Source of the DNA: Halomonas litopenaei
GTDB lineage: Bacteria > Pseudomonadota > Gammaproteobacteria > Pseudomonadales > Halomonadaceae
DNA: 64,000 nucleotides
NCBI RefSeq assembly: GCF_017303055.1
Contig: NZ_JAEKJT010000004.1
Span: forward strand, 552,089-616,088
Direction: 5' to 3'
Shown here: in pieces, positions 6,924 through 15,843 of the stretch
Numbering within the stretch: position 1 is the first letter of the stretch
Layout of the letters: the number at the start of each line of letters is the position of its first letter
Program-made: the position numbers and the translations under genes
Notes under the pieces: model-generated
What the model was told of the DNA's origin: nothing
What the model saw: only the letters and a program-made list of their open reading frames with translations
The model's database searches: none

Positions 6924-9301
6924 GGGTCGGGCGAACTCACCTGACGCGGCTGCCACCAGGACGGCAGCCTTTCGCGCACCTCCGGCCAGGCGAAGCGATC
7001 ATCCAGCAACACCAGCGTGCCGCTGTCCTCTGGCCCGCGGATCACACGTCCGGCGGCCTGAATCACCTTGATCAGCCCAGGAATTCGATAGGCGTAGTTG
7101 TCCCCCTGGCCAAAGCGCGCCTCGAGGCGTGACTTCAAGGCCTCCTGGCGAGCGTCGCTGGGAGGCAAGCCCAGGGTCGCCACAAAGGCACCGATCAGCC
7201 GATCTCCCGGCAGGTCCACGCCCTCCGAGAAGACACTGCCCAACACCGCAAACGCAATACCAAAGCCTCCCGGTGCGAAATCGGCCAGAAACGCTTCCCG
7301 CTCGGCTTCGTCCATGCCGCGACGCTGCACCCGCCGGGGAATCTCCGGGTAGGCATCGGCCATGGCGGCGACCACTCTATCCAGATAGGCAAAGCTCGAG
7401 AAAAACGCCAGGTAGTGGCCGGGACGCCGCTGATACTGGGCTGCCATCATCTCGATGATACCCGGCAGCGACTGTTCCCGGTGGCGGTAGCGGGTCGACA
7501 GATGGGTGCAGATCCTGACGTCGAGCTGCTCGGCAGTGAAGGGAGATTCGACCTCGGCCCACACGCTGTGGGCCGGTAGTCCCAGCAAGTCTTGCTGGTA
7601 GCGTGGCGGAGCCAGCGTCGCCGAGAACAACACGCTGGCATGGGCGGCTGCAAAGCGCGGAGCGAGAAAGTCGCCAGGCACCTGATTGACGATGGCAAGT
7701 CGGGCGCGACCTCGCCCCCGGCGGGTCAACTCGCACATGGAGTGGTCGCCGAATCGCTCGGCCAGGCGAGAGAATGCCAAAGCCTCGAACAACGCATCGG
7801 TCAGGGCGGGCCGGGTATCTTCAGGATGTTCTCCCAGGTGATCACCGATGGCACCGCTCAATCCTTGCAGGGCCTGCAGAAACTCTGCCGGAATCGTCCC
7901 CAGGGTCATCCAGCGCGGTGCATCCCGAGACCCGGGCTGGTCGCCGCCATGTTCCCGCACCACCGCCTGCCACTGCCGCACAACCCGTGCCAGAGGCTGT
8001 TTCAGCGCGGCGGGCGCCTCCTTGCTCAGACGTGCCAGACTGCGCTGATCGATACTGGCCGAATACATGCCTCGCGCTCTATCGATCAGATTGTGCGCCT
8101 CGTCCACCAGCAGCGCCAGGCGCCATTGGCGCGCCTGAGCCAGGCCATGCAGCAGAGCGCTAGCGTCGAAGTAGTGATTGACGTCCCCCACCACCAGGTC
8201 GCACCAGCGTGCCATTTCCTGGCCCAGATAGTAGGGGCACAGACGATGCGCCAGCGCCACCTCACGCAGCCCGGGGCGATCCAGCCTGGCGTGGGCTACG
8301 GCGGCCTGGCGCGCTTGGGGCAGTCGATCATAGAAGCCCTGCGCCAACGGACAGCTATCACCGTGACAGGCCAGATCAGGGTGTTCGCAGGCCTTGTCTC
8401 GCGCGACCAGCTCCAGCACACGAAGCCGCCGCTCGGGGCCTGGATCCAGCTGATTGACGGCTGACAGCGCCAGCTGCCGCCCGGTGGTCTTCATGGTCAG
8501 GAAAGCCACGCGATCGAGGCCATGCCGTGGCATGGCCTTCAACGCCGGAAACAGGCTGCCCAGGGTCTTGCCGATCCCGGTCGGCGCCTCGACCAGCAAG
8601 GCCTTGCCGGTGGCCACCGCCTTGTAGGTGGCTTCCGCCATCTGGCGTTGCCCGGGACGAAAGTCGAGATACGGAAAGCGCAGGCCCTGCAGGGCACTGT
8701 CGCGGCGGCGTCGATGGCGCGCCTCGCTCTTGGCCCAGTGCAGATAGTCGTGACAGGCCGCAGCGAGCTCCTGCCACAGCTCCGAGGCGGATGCCTCACA
8801 GCTGAGAAGAGTTTCACGACCTGTCACCAGATCGAGGTAGACCAAGGCCAGGGTGATGCGCTCACGCCGCTGCTGGCGACACCACAGCGCGCCGTAGGCG
8901 CGCACCTGCGCCCAGTGCAGCGCCCGCTGGTTGTCGGCCATGCGATCCAGGCGCCCGCGGTGGGTCTTGATTTCCTCGAGCCGTGAACCGTCGTCGGCCA
9001 CACCATCGATGCGCCCTCTCAGGTGTAGCCCTGCCAGCGTTCCTTCGACGGCCACTTCACTGCGGTAGCCCTCACCGCGGCGGGCCACCACCTGGGCATG
9101 ACCGTCGATGCCCTCGCGGGAGCTGGGGGCTGGCGTAAAGCGATGATCAAGGTCTCCCCGACGTGCCGTGAAGTCGCACAGCTCACGCACCGCCACCGAC
9201 ATCACCAGGCTATCGTCAGCGACACTGCCGGATAGCCCTTCTCGTTCTGCCTCAGGCAAAGCGTCTGGGTCGTCCGGGCAGCGCGAGTCGTCACTCATCA
9301 T
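6920..9301 (-). CDS. ATP-dependent DNA helicase, XPD/DinG type with Fe-S cysteines
   Basis: 793 residues. Walker A EAPTGIGKT lies at about 237-245 and the DEAH box (LVDEAHNL) at about 397, within superfamily 2 helicase folds. Between them is a four-Cys set (KACEHPDLAC, then DSCPLA and RLCPYY) typical of the XPD/DinG 4Fe-4S domain. An N-terminal segment (about 60-200, LEEIKTHRGRLD) looks like a PD-(D/E)XK domain of the CAS4/RecB type. The start ATG at 9301 lies inside the end of the upstream nuclease gene, so translation is probably coupled. Role: 5'-3' unwinding in repair of damaged DNA. The ATG at 9298 is equally possible. Confidence 0.88.
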   Translation of the reverse strand: MMSDDSRCPDDPDALPEAEREGLSGSVADDSLVMSVAVRELCDFTARRGDLDHRFTPAPSSREGIDGHAQVVARRGEGYRSEVAVEGTLAGLHLRGRIDGVADDGSRLEEIKTHRGRLDRMADNQRALHWAQVRAYGALWCRQQRRERITLALVYLDLVTGRETLLSCEASASELWQELAAACHDYLHWAKSEARHRRRRDSALQGLRFPYLDFRPGQRQMAEATYKAVATGKALLVEAPTGIGKTLGSLFPALKAMPRHGLDRVAFLTMKTTGRQLALSAVNQLDPGPERRLRVLELVARDKACEHPDLACHGDSCPLAQGFYDRLPQARQAAVAHARLDRPGLREVALAHRLCPYYLGQEMARWCDLVVGDVNHYFDASALLHGLAQARQWRLALLVDEAHNLIDRARGMYSASIDQRSLARLSKEAPAALKQPLARVVRQWQAVVREHGGDQPGSRDAPRWMTLGTIPAEFLQALQGLSGAIGDHLGEHPEDTRPALTDALFEALAFSRLAERFGDHSMCELTRRGRGRARLAIVNQVPGDFLAPRFAAAHASVLFSATLAPPRYQQDLLGLPAHSVWAEVESPFTAEQLDVRICTHLSTRYRHREQSLPGIIEMMAAQYQRRPGHYLAFFSSFAYLDRVVAAMADAYPEIPRRVQRRGMDEAEREAFLADFAPGGFGIAFAVLGSVFSEGVDLPGDRLIGAFVATLGLPPSDARQEALKSRLEARFGQGDNYAYRIPGLIKVIQAAGRVIRGPEDSGTLVLLDDRFAWPEVRERLPSWWQPRQVSSPDP

Positions 9302-11039
9302 GCCACCGCACATGACACACCGACACCGCAATCCCGTGGTGATGAAAATGCTCAAGCCAGCGTTTCTGGTTGTCCTGCAGACGGTCTCCTGGCGCCTTGA
9401 TCTCGATTAGGCGGTAGCGGGGCTCGCCCTCAGCTGCCGCTGGAAAGAACTGAATCAGGTCTGGCCAGCCGGCCCGATTGGCCTTTACATCCTCCAGCAT
9501 GCGGGTGAAAAAGACCCGAAGATCTGCGCCATCGATGCACTCGAGCGCCACATCCAGCAGCGTGGCATCTAGCACCTCCCAGTGTACAAACGGATTGGCG
9601 ATGCCCCACTTCTGTTCCCAGCGCCGACGTATCTGGGGGACGTGGGCCTGGTCGTCCAGCGCAGACAGGCAGGCATCGAACCGCTCTCGGCGACGGCTCA
9701 CGAAGTCCGCGCGATAAAGGTCTGCAGGCCCACGATGAAACGGATGAAAGAAGGCCCCCGGCAAGGGGGTGAAAATGACATCCCAGCACAACAGGCCAAA
9801 CAGTCCGGCGATCAAGTGATTCTCGACGTAGAACACCGGCGCGCCATCCTCGCTGAGATGATCTCGCACAGCGCGCTCGACGCAACCGCTGTCATTCAGC
9901 GCACGGGACGGCAGCGATAGCTGCCACAGCGTGATATCCGCGAGCGCTGCGCGCTCCTGCCGGGGCAGCCCGAGTCGGCGTCTCAGCCGCGGCACCAGGC
10001 GCTCCAACGCCTGGTGCTCAGCCTCATCCTGCGGCGCCTCGAGCGCCTGTTCCGCCAGTTCCAGAGCCTGCTGATCATGACCAAGACGCTCCAGCAGGCG
10101 TAGCCGCTTGACCCTGGCCTCACCGGGACCCGCCAAGGCATACGCCTCCAAGGCCAGGGCGTCGTGACCAGCACGCTGGGCCTGCTGACCCAGTCTCAGC
10201 AGCAGGCGTGCCCGTCGCGATCTCAGCCACGCATTGTCATCAGGCAGCTCAGGCACATCGGCCCATACCGACGCCACGTCCTCGCCTTGCTCGAGGCGCT
10301 CGCGCAGGTGGTGCAGCTGAAGATAGGTGTCGACCTCCTGTCGCTGTTGAAAGCCGCGAGAAGCGGGATCGAGTGCCACCTGTTCGTAGCGCATGTGCCC
10401 GAGCTCCGCCATGACGAAGTCCGACCAGCTTTGCCGCAGGTTGCCGAAGAACATCAGGCGCAGGCGATCACAGACCTCCATCACGGTCAGTCTCCACAGG
10501 CCATCGTCGCTGTCGGGCCACCACTGACTCCAGCGCTGGGGACCCAGCAAGGAAGGCTCCTCATCCGCCGACCTATCCAAGGCATCCGCCGATTGATCCT
10601 GGGCATCCGCCAGCGCCTGAGCCAAGCGGGTCTTCGATACCGAGGCCGGGAGCTGATGATCCGGCAAACGTGGCACCAGGACCCGCCGCGCCTCAGCAAG
10701 ACGCAATTGCGTCATCAGCTCGACATGGCTCACTACCGGGTCCGCCGCGATCAGTTCGGCGGCGGCCAGTTCTTCCAGGGCGAGGCCAAGATCCCCCACT
10801 TCCACGTAGTCGAGCCGGGACGTACGAAACAGCTCTCCCTTGCGCGACACCATGCGCACCAACAGAGCTTGAGCAGGTTCGGGGAGACCACCGAACTGCG
10901 CGATGAAATCACGCTCAGGAGCGGCCAGCAGATCGCCGTGTCGGCTACTCACCCACGCCAGCACATACTGGAAATGGCGCAGGTAATAGAAGGGGTCGTC
11001 GCGCAGGTCTGGAGGTAGCTGCGGCAGGTCAGGAGTCAT
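9291..11039 (-). CDS. VRR-NUC domain nuclease, FAN1-like
   Basis: 582 residues from the ATG at 11039. The C-terminal VRR-NUC nuclease fold is intact: the Asp of GWPDLI at 527, Glu546 and Lys548 of EIKAPGD, and the DNQKRWLEHF helix that follows. The middle (about 190-400) is an Ala/Leu/Gln/Arg-rich helical repeat resembling the TPR-like region of FAN1. The N-terminal part corresponds to the FAN1 SAP/winged-helix region but is weakly conserved. FAN1-type enzymes cut flapped and crosslinked DNA. The gene overlaps the helicase by 11 bp, and the same pair occurs together in many Gammaproteobacteria, which suggests joint interstrand-crosslink repair. Confidence 0.88.
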   Translation of the reverse strand: MTPDLPQLPPDLRDDPFYYLRHFQYVLAWVSSRHGDLLAAPERDFIAQFGGLPEPAQALLVRMVSRKGELFRTSRLDYVEVGDLGLALEELAAAELIAADPVVSHVELMTQLRLAEARRVLVPRLPDHQLPASVSKTRLAQALADAQDQSADALDRSADEEPSLLGPQRWSQWWPDSDDGLWRLTVMEVCDRLRLMFFGNLRQSWSDFVMAELGHMRYEQVALDPASRGFQQRQEVDTYLQLHHLRERLEQGEDVASVWADVPELPDDNAWLRSRRARLLLRLGQQAQRAGHDALALEAYALAGPGEARVKRLRLLERLGHDQQALELAEQALEAPQDEAEHQALERLVPRLRRRLGLPRQERAALADITLWQLSLPSRALNDSGCVERAVRDHLSEDGAPVFYVENHLIAGLFGLLCWDVIFTPLPGAFFHPFHRGPADLYRADFVSRRRERFDACLSALDDQAHVPQIRRRWEQKWGIANPFVHWEVLDATLLDVALECIDGADLRVFFTRMLEDVKANRAGWPDLIQFFPAAAEGEPRYRLIEIKAPGDRLQDNQKRWLEHFHHHGIAVSVCHVRWHDE

Positions 11040-11413
11040 GGCGGCATCTTATCAAGGATGCCCTATCACGCCCAAGCGCCCACTGACGGACACTTCACTC
11101 GCCGTCTTGCTGATCGCCAGCAACGGAAGAGGAAGATGTCCGCTACCGCCATGGACATTTCCTTTTGCTGCTAAGCATTGATGAGCAACTGCTACAGAAA
11201 GCCATTTCAGCAAAAGCCGAGTCTGTAATGCCAGTCTATGCTGGTGACACTGAAAACGGCGGAACATGCGGCAGGTAGCGCAAGCGACTTAGATAGCGGC
11301 AGGTAGCGCAAGCGCCTTCGATAGACAGTAGATAGATACCAAGGCGCCGATACCCCGTACTGATGAAACACATCGACAACCACGTACTGATCGAGAGCCA
11401 GAGGACACGACTC
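11040..11413. other. Divergent intergenic region with a 2x28-bp direct repeat
   Basis: 374 bp between the FAN1-like gene (minus) and bdhA (plus), so it should hold both promoters. A 19-base word, GCGGCAGGTAGCGCAAGCG, occurs at 11268-11286 and again at 11296-11314 (period 28). It is followed by AGATAG/GATAG runs. I see no convincing small gene or strong sigma-70 promoter pair. Confidence 0.6.
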
Positions 11414-12193
11414 ATGCCCCAACAGAAGACCGCCATCATCACCGGATCGACCAGCGGTATCGGACTTGGCATCGCCGAGGGGTTCGCCAAGGCAGGCATC
11501 AACCTGGTCATCAACGGTATCGAAGCGGCGTCAGACGTGGAGGCCACCCGGTTGGAGCTTGAGAAACACGGCGTCAAGGTGGTCTACGACAACGCCAACA
11601 TGATGGAGCCGAGCGAGATCAGCGCCATGCACAAGCGCGCCGAAGCCACGTTCGGCGCCGTCGACATCATCGTCAACAACGCTGGCATACAGCATGTGGC
11701 ACCGGTCGACGAGTTTCCCGAGGACAAGTGGAACGCCATTATCGCCATCAACATGAATTCGGCCTTTCACCTCACCAAGGCCGCTCTGCCTGGCATGAAG
11801 GCCCGCGGCTGGGGCAGAGTGATCAACATCGCCTCGGCTCATGCCCTCGTTGCCTCTCCCTACAAGTCGGCCTACGTGGCCGCCAAGCATGGGGTCTTGG
11901 GATTGACCAAGACGGTAGCACTGGAAGTTGCCGAACAGGGCATTACCGTCAACGCCATCTGTCCTGGTTATGTGCTGACGCCGCTGGTCGAGAAGCAGAT
12001 CCCGGATACCGCCAAGGCACGCGGCATCTCCGAGGATTCGGTCATTCGCGACGTGCTGCTGGCCAACCAGCCCACCCGTGAATTCGTCACCACAGAGCAA
12101 TTGGCGGCCACCGCCCTGTTCCTGTGTTCTGACGGCGCCGCCTCCATGACCGGCATCGCCTTGCCGGTGGATGGCGGTTGGACAGCACATTGA
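11414..12193 (+). CDS. bdhA: 3-hydroxybutyrate dehydrogenase (SDR family)
   Basis: 259-residue classical SDR that oxidises (R)-3-hydroxybutyrate to acetoacetate with NAD+ in the cytoplasm, the last step of PHB breakdown. The cofactor motif GSTSGIG is at 11-17 and NNAG at 88-91. The catalytic triad is Ser141, Tyr154 and Lys158 (YVAAK). The BDH-type N-terminus (KTAIITGSTSGIG) and the C-terminal TGIALPVDGGW support the specific call. The start at 11414 has AGAGGA upstream; an ATG at 11363 would only add a non-conserved leader. The patatin gene follows after a short repeat array and may be co-expressed. Confidence 0.9.
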   Translation: MPQQKTAIITGSTSGIGLGIAEGFAKAGINLVINGIEAASDVEATRLELEKHGVKVVYDNANMMEPSEISAMHKRAEATFGAVDIIVNNAGIQHVAPVDEFPEDKWNAIIAINMNSAFHLTKAALPGMKARGWGRVINIASAHALVASPYKSAYVAAKHGVLGLTKTVALEVAEQGITVNAICPGYVLTPLVEKQIPDTAKARGISEDSVIRDVLLANQPTREFVTTEQLAATALFLCSDGAASMTGIALPVDGGWTAH

Positions 12194-12264
12194 CCCTCCC
12201 TGTGCTGGGCTGATGATGCGTAGACAGCACATCGACCGTAACGGCAGCGTTAAGCGGTCAGCTG

Positions 12265-12340
12265 AAAGGGCCTTACAAAAGGCCTTATAGGAAGGTCTTA
12301 CAAGAAGGTCTGATAAGAAGGTCTTAAGGACGGTCTTGTG
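12265..12340. repeat. Intergenic tandem array, period 12-13 bp, upstream of patatin gene
   Basis: The core GG(C/T)CTT(A) starts at 12269, 12281, 12294, 12307, 12320 and 12332, at spacings of 12, 13, 13, 13 and 12. The flanks are A/G-rich (about AAGGTCTTACAAG). The array fills most of the gap between bdhA and the patatin gene and ends about 30 bp before the start codon, within the likely 5' untranslated region. Confidence 0.8.
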
Positions 12341-12368
12341 CAAGACCGCTGCACCACAGGAGAAGGTG

Positions 12369-13397
12369 ATGGCCAAGCCACCCAAGAAGATCAATCTGGC
12401 ATTACAAGGCGGAGGCGCCCATGGCGCCTTCACCTGGGGGGTTCTGGACGCCCTGCTCGACGACCCCTGCATCGAGATCGAAGCCATTTCAGGCACCTCC
12501 GCTGGTGCCATGAACGCCGTTGTTCTGGCCGATGGCCTGGTTCAGGGCGGGCGCGAAGCCGCCAGGGAAAAGCTGGAAACCTTCTGGAGAGCGGTCTCCA
12601 AGGCAGCACGATTCAGCATTCTGCAGCGCACCCCCTGGGACCGGCTCAGTGGCAACTGGAGTCTCGACTACTCACCGGGCCACGTCTACTTCGACCTGAT
12701 GACGCGCTTTTTCTCGCCGAGTCAGTTCAACCCGATGAAGTACAACCCCCTTCGGGACATCATCATCGAGCAGGTGGACTTCGATAACGTCTGCGGCTGT
12801 GACCAGATGAAGGTCTTCGTCGCCGCCACCAATGCCGAAACAGGACGGGTCAAGATCTTCAACCGCCAGGAACTGACACCGGACATGGTGATGGCGTCTG
12901 CCTGTTTGCCGTTTCTGTTCGAGGCTGTGGAAGTCGATGGCGTGCCTTACTGGGATGGCGGGTATTCAGGTAACCCTCCGCTGTTCCCGTTCTACCAGAC
13001 AACAGAGTCTCGCGACATTCTGATCGTGCAGATCAATCCGGTAGAGCGCGAAGGATCACCCATCAGCGCGCAGGAGATCCTCAATCGGACCAACGAGATC
13101 ACCTTCAATGCCAGCCTGCTCAAAGAGCTGCGAGCCCTGGCCTTCGTCAAGCGCTTGATCCATGAAGGCCATCTTGATCCGGACACCTATCGCGACATGC
13201 TGGTCCACATCATCGACAGCCAGGACCTGCTGAAGCCGCTGGGCGCTTCATCCAAGCTCAATGCGGAGTGGGAGTTCCTGTGTCTGCTTCGTGACAGAGG
13301 TCGCCAACGTGCCCAGGCCTGGATCGAGCAACACTACGACGATATCGGCAAGCGAGATAGCGTCGACCTGAGAGAGATGTTTGACGGTATCCACTGA
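12369..13397 (+). CDS. Patatin-like phospholipase
   Basis: 342-residue serine lipase-like enzyme with a Ser-Asp dyad. The oxyanion loop GGGAHG is at 14-19, the nucleophile elbow GTSAG has Ser44, and Asp196 is in YWDGGYSG. No signal peptide is visible, so it should be cytoplasmic. The start at 12369 is preceded by AGGAGAAGG. Patatin proteins sit beside bdhA in several PHB-producing bacteria, so a role linked to PHB granules or lipid turnover is plausible but inferred. The C-terminal third (about 230-342) is helical and charged, and resembles the extra domain of the DUF3734-containing patatins. Confidence 0.87.
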   Translation: MAKPPKKINLALQGGGAHGAFTWGVLDALLDDPCIEIEAISGTSAGAMNAVVLADGLVQGGREAAREKLETFWRAVSKAARFSILQRTPWDRLSGNWSLDYSPGHVYFDLMTRFFSPSQFNPMKYNPLRDIIIEQVDFDNVCGCDQMKVFVAATNAETGRVKIFNRQELTPDMVMASACLPFLFEAVEVDGVPYWDGGYSGNPPLFPFYQTTESRDILIVQINPVEREGSPISAQEILNRTNEITFNASLLKELRALAFVKRLIHEGHLDPDTYRDMLVHIIDSQDLLKPLGASSKLNAEWEFLCLLRDRGRQRAQAWIEQHYDDIGKRDSVDLREMFDGIH

Positions 13398-13802
13398 TCC
13401 AAGGCGACCGGAACGGCAGGCCTGTTGGCATGGGGCGAGTGAGCAGAGGCGCCCTCTCTCGGAAAAGCGAAAGAGCATAGCAGCGCCAGTAAGGCATGGC
13501 CTCTGGCGCTGACAAAGCCGGGCCACTGTGGAGCGCTGCCTCAACCAGCCAATGGCCATCGAGAGTCCTGATATCACGTTTGCCGAGGTGCACCCAAGAC
13601 AAGAAGAGTGCGGCTCACAACAGCAAAGAAAGACACGAAGATCAGTTGAAGTGTGCCGGATGAAAGATAGGCCATCACGGGCACGACAGATGCAACGCTA
13701 TAAAACGGCCGTATGTTTTAAACAAGAATTTCATTTTCGATGACACCCCCCTAAGTGATGGATGCATGCCATCCCAAAACGCACAACGAGGACGCCGCAA
13801 TC
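13398..13802. other. 405-bp intergenic region between patatin and CMD-like genes
   Basis: CAGCGCCAG (13481-13489) and CTGGCGCTG (13503-13511) form a nine-base inverted repeat around 13 bases, possibly the end of the patatin transcript, though no T-run follows. The last 100 bp turn AT-rich (TATAAAA at about 13700, then a TTTTAAACAAG stretch), which suggests a promoter for the CMD/cupin pair. The small open frame at 13528-13743 has no start signal and looks accidental. Confidence 0.45.
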
Positions 13803-14183
13803 ATGAGCTCACACCCGCCATCACCCAATATGGAAAAAGGCCTCGCCTTCTTCAGGCAACACAATCCTGCCGCCGCCCAGGCGCTGGAAGAAAAGCTCGG
13901 TGACTTTGCGCCGGACCTGATGCGCCTGGTGGCCGAATTTCCGTTTGGCGAAATGTACGGTCGTGACGGGCTGGAGCCCAAGGTGCGCCAAGCCGCCACG
14001 CTATCGGCCCTGGCCTGCGGCGGCCATGACACCCAGTTGCGCATTCATATCGGTATTGCGCGTTCCCTAGGATTCAGCCGTGACGAATTGGTCGAGCTTT
14101 TTATGCAGCTTGCGCCTTACGCCGGTTTCCCCGTGACGATCAATGCCGTACTCGCCGTCAAAGACATCTATCCCGAGTCATGA
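13803..14183 (+). CDS. Carboxymuconolactone decarboxylase-like protein
   Basis: 126 residues with the AhpD/CMD helical fold (about 25-115). It includes VRQAATLSALACGGHD and the following LRIHIGIARSLGFSRDELVELFMQLAPYAG-like block, of which the second half is the family's most conserved part. A single Cys is present (ALACGG) and there is no CxxC, so thiol peroxidase-type chemistry is unlikely; it groups with the gamma-CMD/cupin-associated type. I took the ATG at 13803 (MSSHPP); an ATG at 13755 is also in frame. The cupin gene starts 55 bp downstream, and the two probably form an operon. Confidence 0.82.
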   Translation: MSSHPPSPNMEKGLAFFRQHNPAAAQALEEKLGDFAPDLMRLVAEFPFGEMYGRDGLEPKVRQAATLSALACGGHDTQLRIHIGIARSLGFSRDELVELFMQLAPYAGFPVTINAVLAVKDIYPES

Positions 14184-14238
14184 CATCACCCCGGTGATAC
14201 ACGACCCACCCCAACGTAGCGTAAAAAGGAGTCACGCC

Positions 14239-14628
14239 ATGTTTGACCATCAGCAAAATCCGCCCATGGAACCGGTTGACGAAACCGATACTACCCTGGC
14301 ATTCATCGACCTGGCCGACGTCAAGCTGCCCGCTGGCGCCGCACCGCTGGAGCAGCGTCATCTGCGCTTCCGTCGTGTCGACGTTGGTCCCGGCGGCATC
14401 GTGCCCTACCACTCCCACGAAAACCGCCCGGCCATTCTGTTCGTGTTCCAGGGTGAAATCGTCGAGTACAACTCAAAGCACGAGGAGCCGCGTGTGCACA
14501 GGGCTCCGTCCATCATCGCCGAGTTCAACGAGATCTGGCACTGGTGGAAGAACGAGTCTGATGGCGACGTCATCATCTATGCCGCCGACCTGGCCGAAAC
14601 CGAGAAGTGCGCCGAAGGCGAGTGCTAA
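14239..14628 (+). CDS. Small cupin-domain protein
   Basis: 129-residue single-domain cupin. The start at 14239 has AAAGGA eight bases upstream. The first cupin motif gives the metal-binding pattern in VPYHSHENRPAILFVFQGE (two His and a Glu). The second motif is degenerate, with a His in EIWHWW. Such partners of CMD-like proteins are thought to act on small oxidised or quinone-type compounds, but the substrate here is unknown. The C-terminus ends in a Cys-containing acidic tail (EKCAEGEC). A strong hairpin follows the stop. Confidence 0.78.
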   Translation: MFDHQQNPPMEPVDETDTTLAFIDLADVKLPAGAAPLEQRHLRFRRVDVGPGGIVPYHSHENRPAILFVFQGEIVEYNSKHEEPRVHRAPSIIAEFNEIWHWWKNESDGDVIIYAADLAETEKCAEGEC

Positions 14629-14665
14629 GACTCGCGGGTGGGGCTAGCTGACACAGCCCCCATCC

Positions 14666-14696
14666 ACAAAGCCGCAGCGATGTGCTGCGGCTTTGT
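14666..14696 (+). terminator. Hairpin terminator after CMD/cupin operon
   Basis: ACAAAGCCGCAGC (14666-14678) and GCTGCGGCTTTGT (14684-14696) form a perfect 13-bp stem with a five-base loop. The downstream sequence is CGTATTTTC, a weak T tract. It sits 38 bp after the cupin stop. Confidence 0.8.
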
Positions 14697-14808
14697 CGTA
14701 TTTTCACTATCGGTCTTCGGCGCTCGTCTGTTGGGATTCACCTATTCCCCCTCGCCACGGCGACAGACGTCCAGGCGTCACTGACATGGCCGAGTCGGAA
14801 AGCCCAGC

Positions 14809-15843
14809 TCAGTCTGCCAAGCCTCCGGCCAACCACTCTAGCTGTTCCGCGACGGGAATCTCACGGCAGTGCTGGCGATTTTCTCCTGCCCAGAGCGGTG
14901 AGAAATCACCGCTGCAGCGGGATTCGTGGGCCGCGCGCAGTTCGCAGAGTGCGCTGGCCGCCAGGGGGAAGTCCGGTACCTCTCGGGAAATGGGGCCCAG
15001 CTCTCGCATGGCCCGGTTGACTATTCCCCGGGCCGGTCGGCCAGAAAAGACGTTGGTGATCTCGGTCGTTGAAGCAGGATCCAGCAGCGCCTTGCGATGA
15101 ACGGCACGCACAGCGGCCTCCGGACAGCACAGTAGCGCTGTGCCAATCTGTACGGCGGCAGCCCCCTGATCAAGCGCCCATCGGACCCCCTGAGGGTCGG
15201 CGATCCCCCCTGCCGCCACCACCGGCACCGCCACCGCTTCCACGATACTCGGCAACAGCTTGGCCAAGGGTTGCTGCAGGCTGAGATCATCGCTCAGGAA
15301 ATGCCCTCGATGGCCGCCGGCCTCGGTGCCCTGCGCAATAATGACGTCGGCGCCATTGGCCTCGAGCCAGCGGGCCTCGTCCAGGGTGGTGGCACTGGAC
15401 ATGACCAGGGCACCACAGCGCTTGACCCGCTCGACGAGCTCGGCGCTCGGCAAGCCGAAGTGAAAGCTGACCACTGCGGGCTTGTGCTTTTCGACAATGG
15501 CACAGGAGGCCTCATCGAAAGGACGTCGGGTCGGGCTGTCGCTAGGAGGGGGAGGAGCAATACCGAGCTCCTGATGATAGGGCTCCAGACGTTCTCGCCA
15601 ACGCTCCAGGCGCTCTGGTTGCGCCTCAGGAGTGGTGTGGCAGAAGAAGTTGACGTTGACGGGGCCATGCCCCTCGATCGCCGCCAGCGCGTGCTCCAGC
15701 GCCTCCGGTGACAGCATGCCTGCGGGCAGTCCGCCCAGGCCACCTGCAGCCGTCACCGCGATCGCCAGCGTCTCGTCCTGAGCCCCTGCCATGGGCGCCT
15801 GAAAAATGGGGCGCTTCAAGCGAAGTCGCGCAAGGCTGGTCAT
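14809..15843 (-). CDS. Nitronate monooxygenase (2-nitropropane dioxygenase family)
   Basis: 344-residue FMN-dependent TIM barrel that oxidises alkyl nitronates such as propionate 3-nitronate to aldehydes and nitrite. Family marks: QAPMAG near the N-terminus (FMN binding), VSFHFG at about 120, IAQGTEAGGHRG at about 170 with the catalytic His, and VPVVAAGGIADPQ at about 210 for phosphate binding. Its ATG overlaps the stop of the upstream retropepsin-like gene (ATGA), so the two are translationally coupled. An alternative is another member of the same FMN family. Confidence 0.87.
   Translation of the reverse strand: MTSLARLRLKRPIFQAPMAGAQDETLAIAVTAAGGLGGLPAGMLSPEALEHALAAIEGHGPVNVNFFCHTTPEAQPERLERWRERLEPYHQELGIAPPPPSDSPTRRPFDEASCAIVEKHKPAVVSFHFGLPSAELVERVKRCGALVMSSATTLDEARWLEANGADVIIAQGTEAGGHRGHFLSDDLSLQQPLAKLLPSIVEAVAVPVVAAGGIADPQGVRWALDQGAAAVQIGTALLCCPEAAVRAVHRKALLDPASTTEITNVFSGRPARGIVNRAMRELGPISREVPDFPLAASALCELRAAHESRCSGDFSPLWAGENRQHCREIPVAEQLEWLAGGLAD

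Noticed and set aside
13528..13743. 71-codon frame in the patatin-CMD gap
   Set aside because: No ribosome site, no hydrophobic or domain pattern, and codon use unlike the neighbours.
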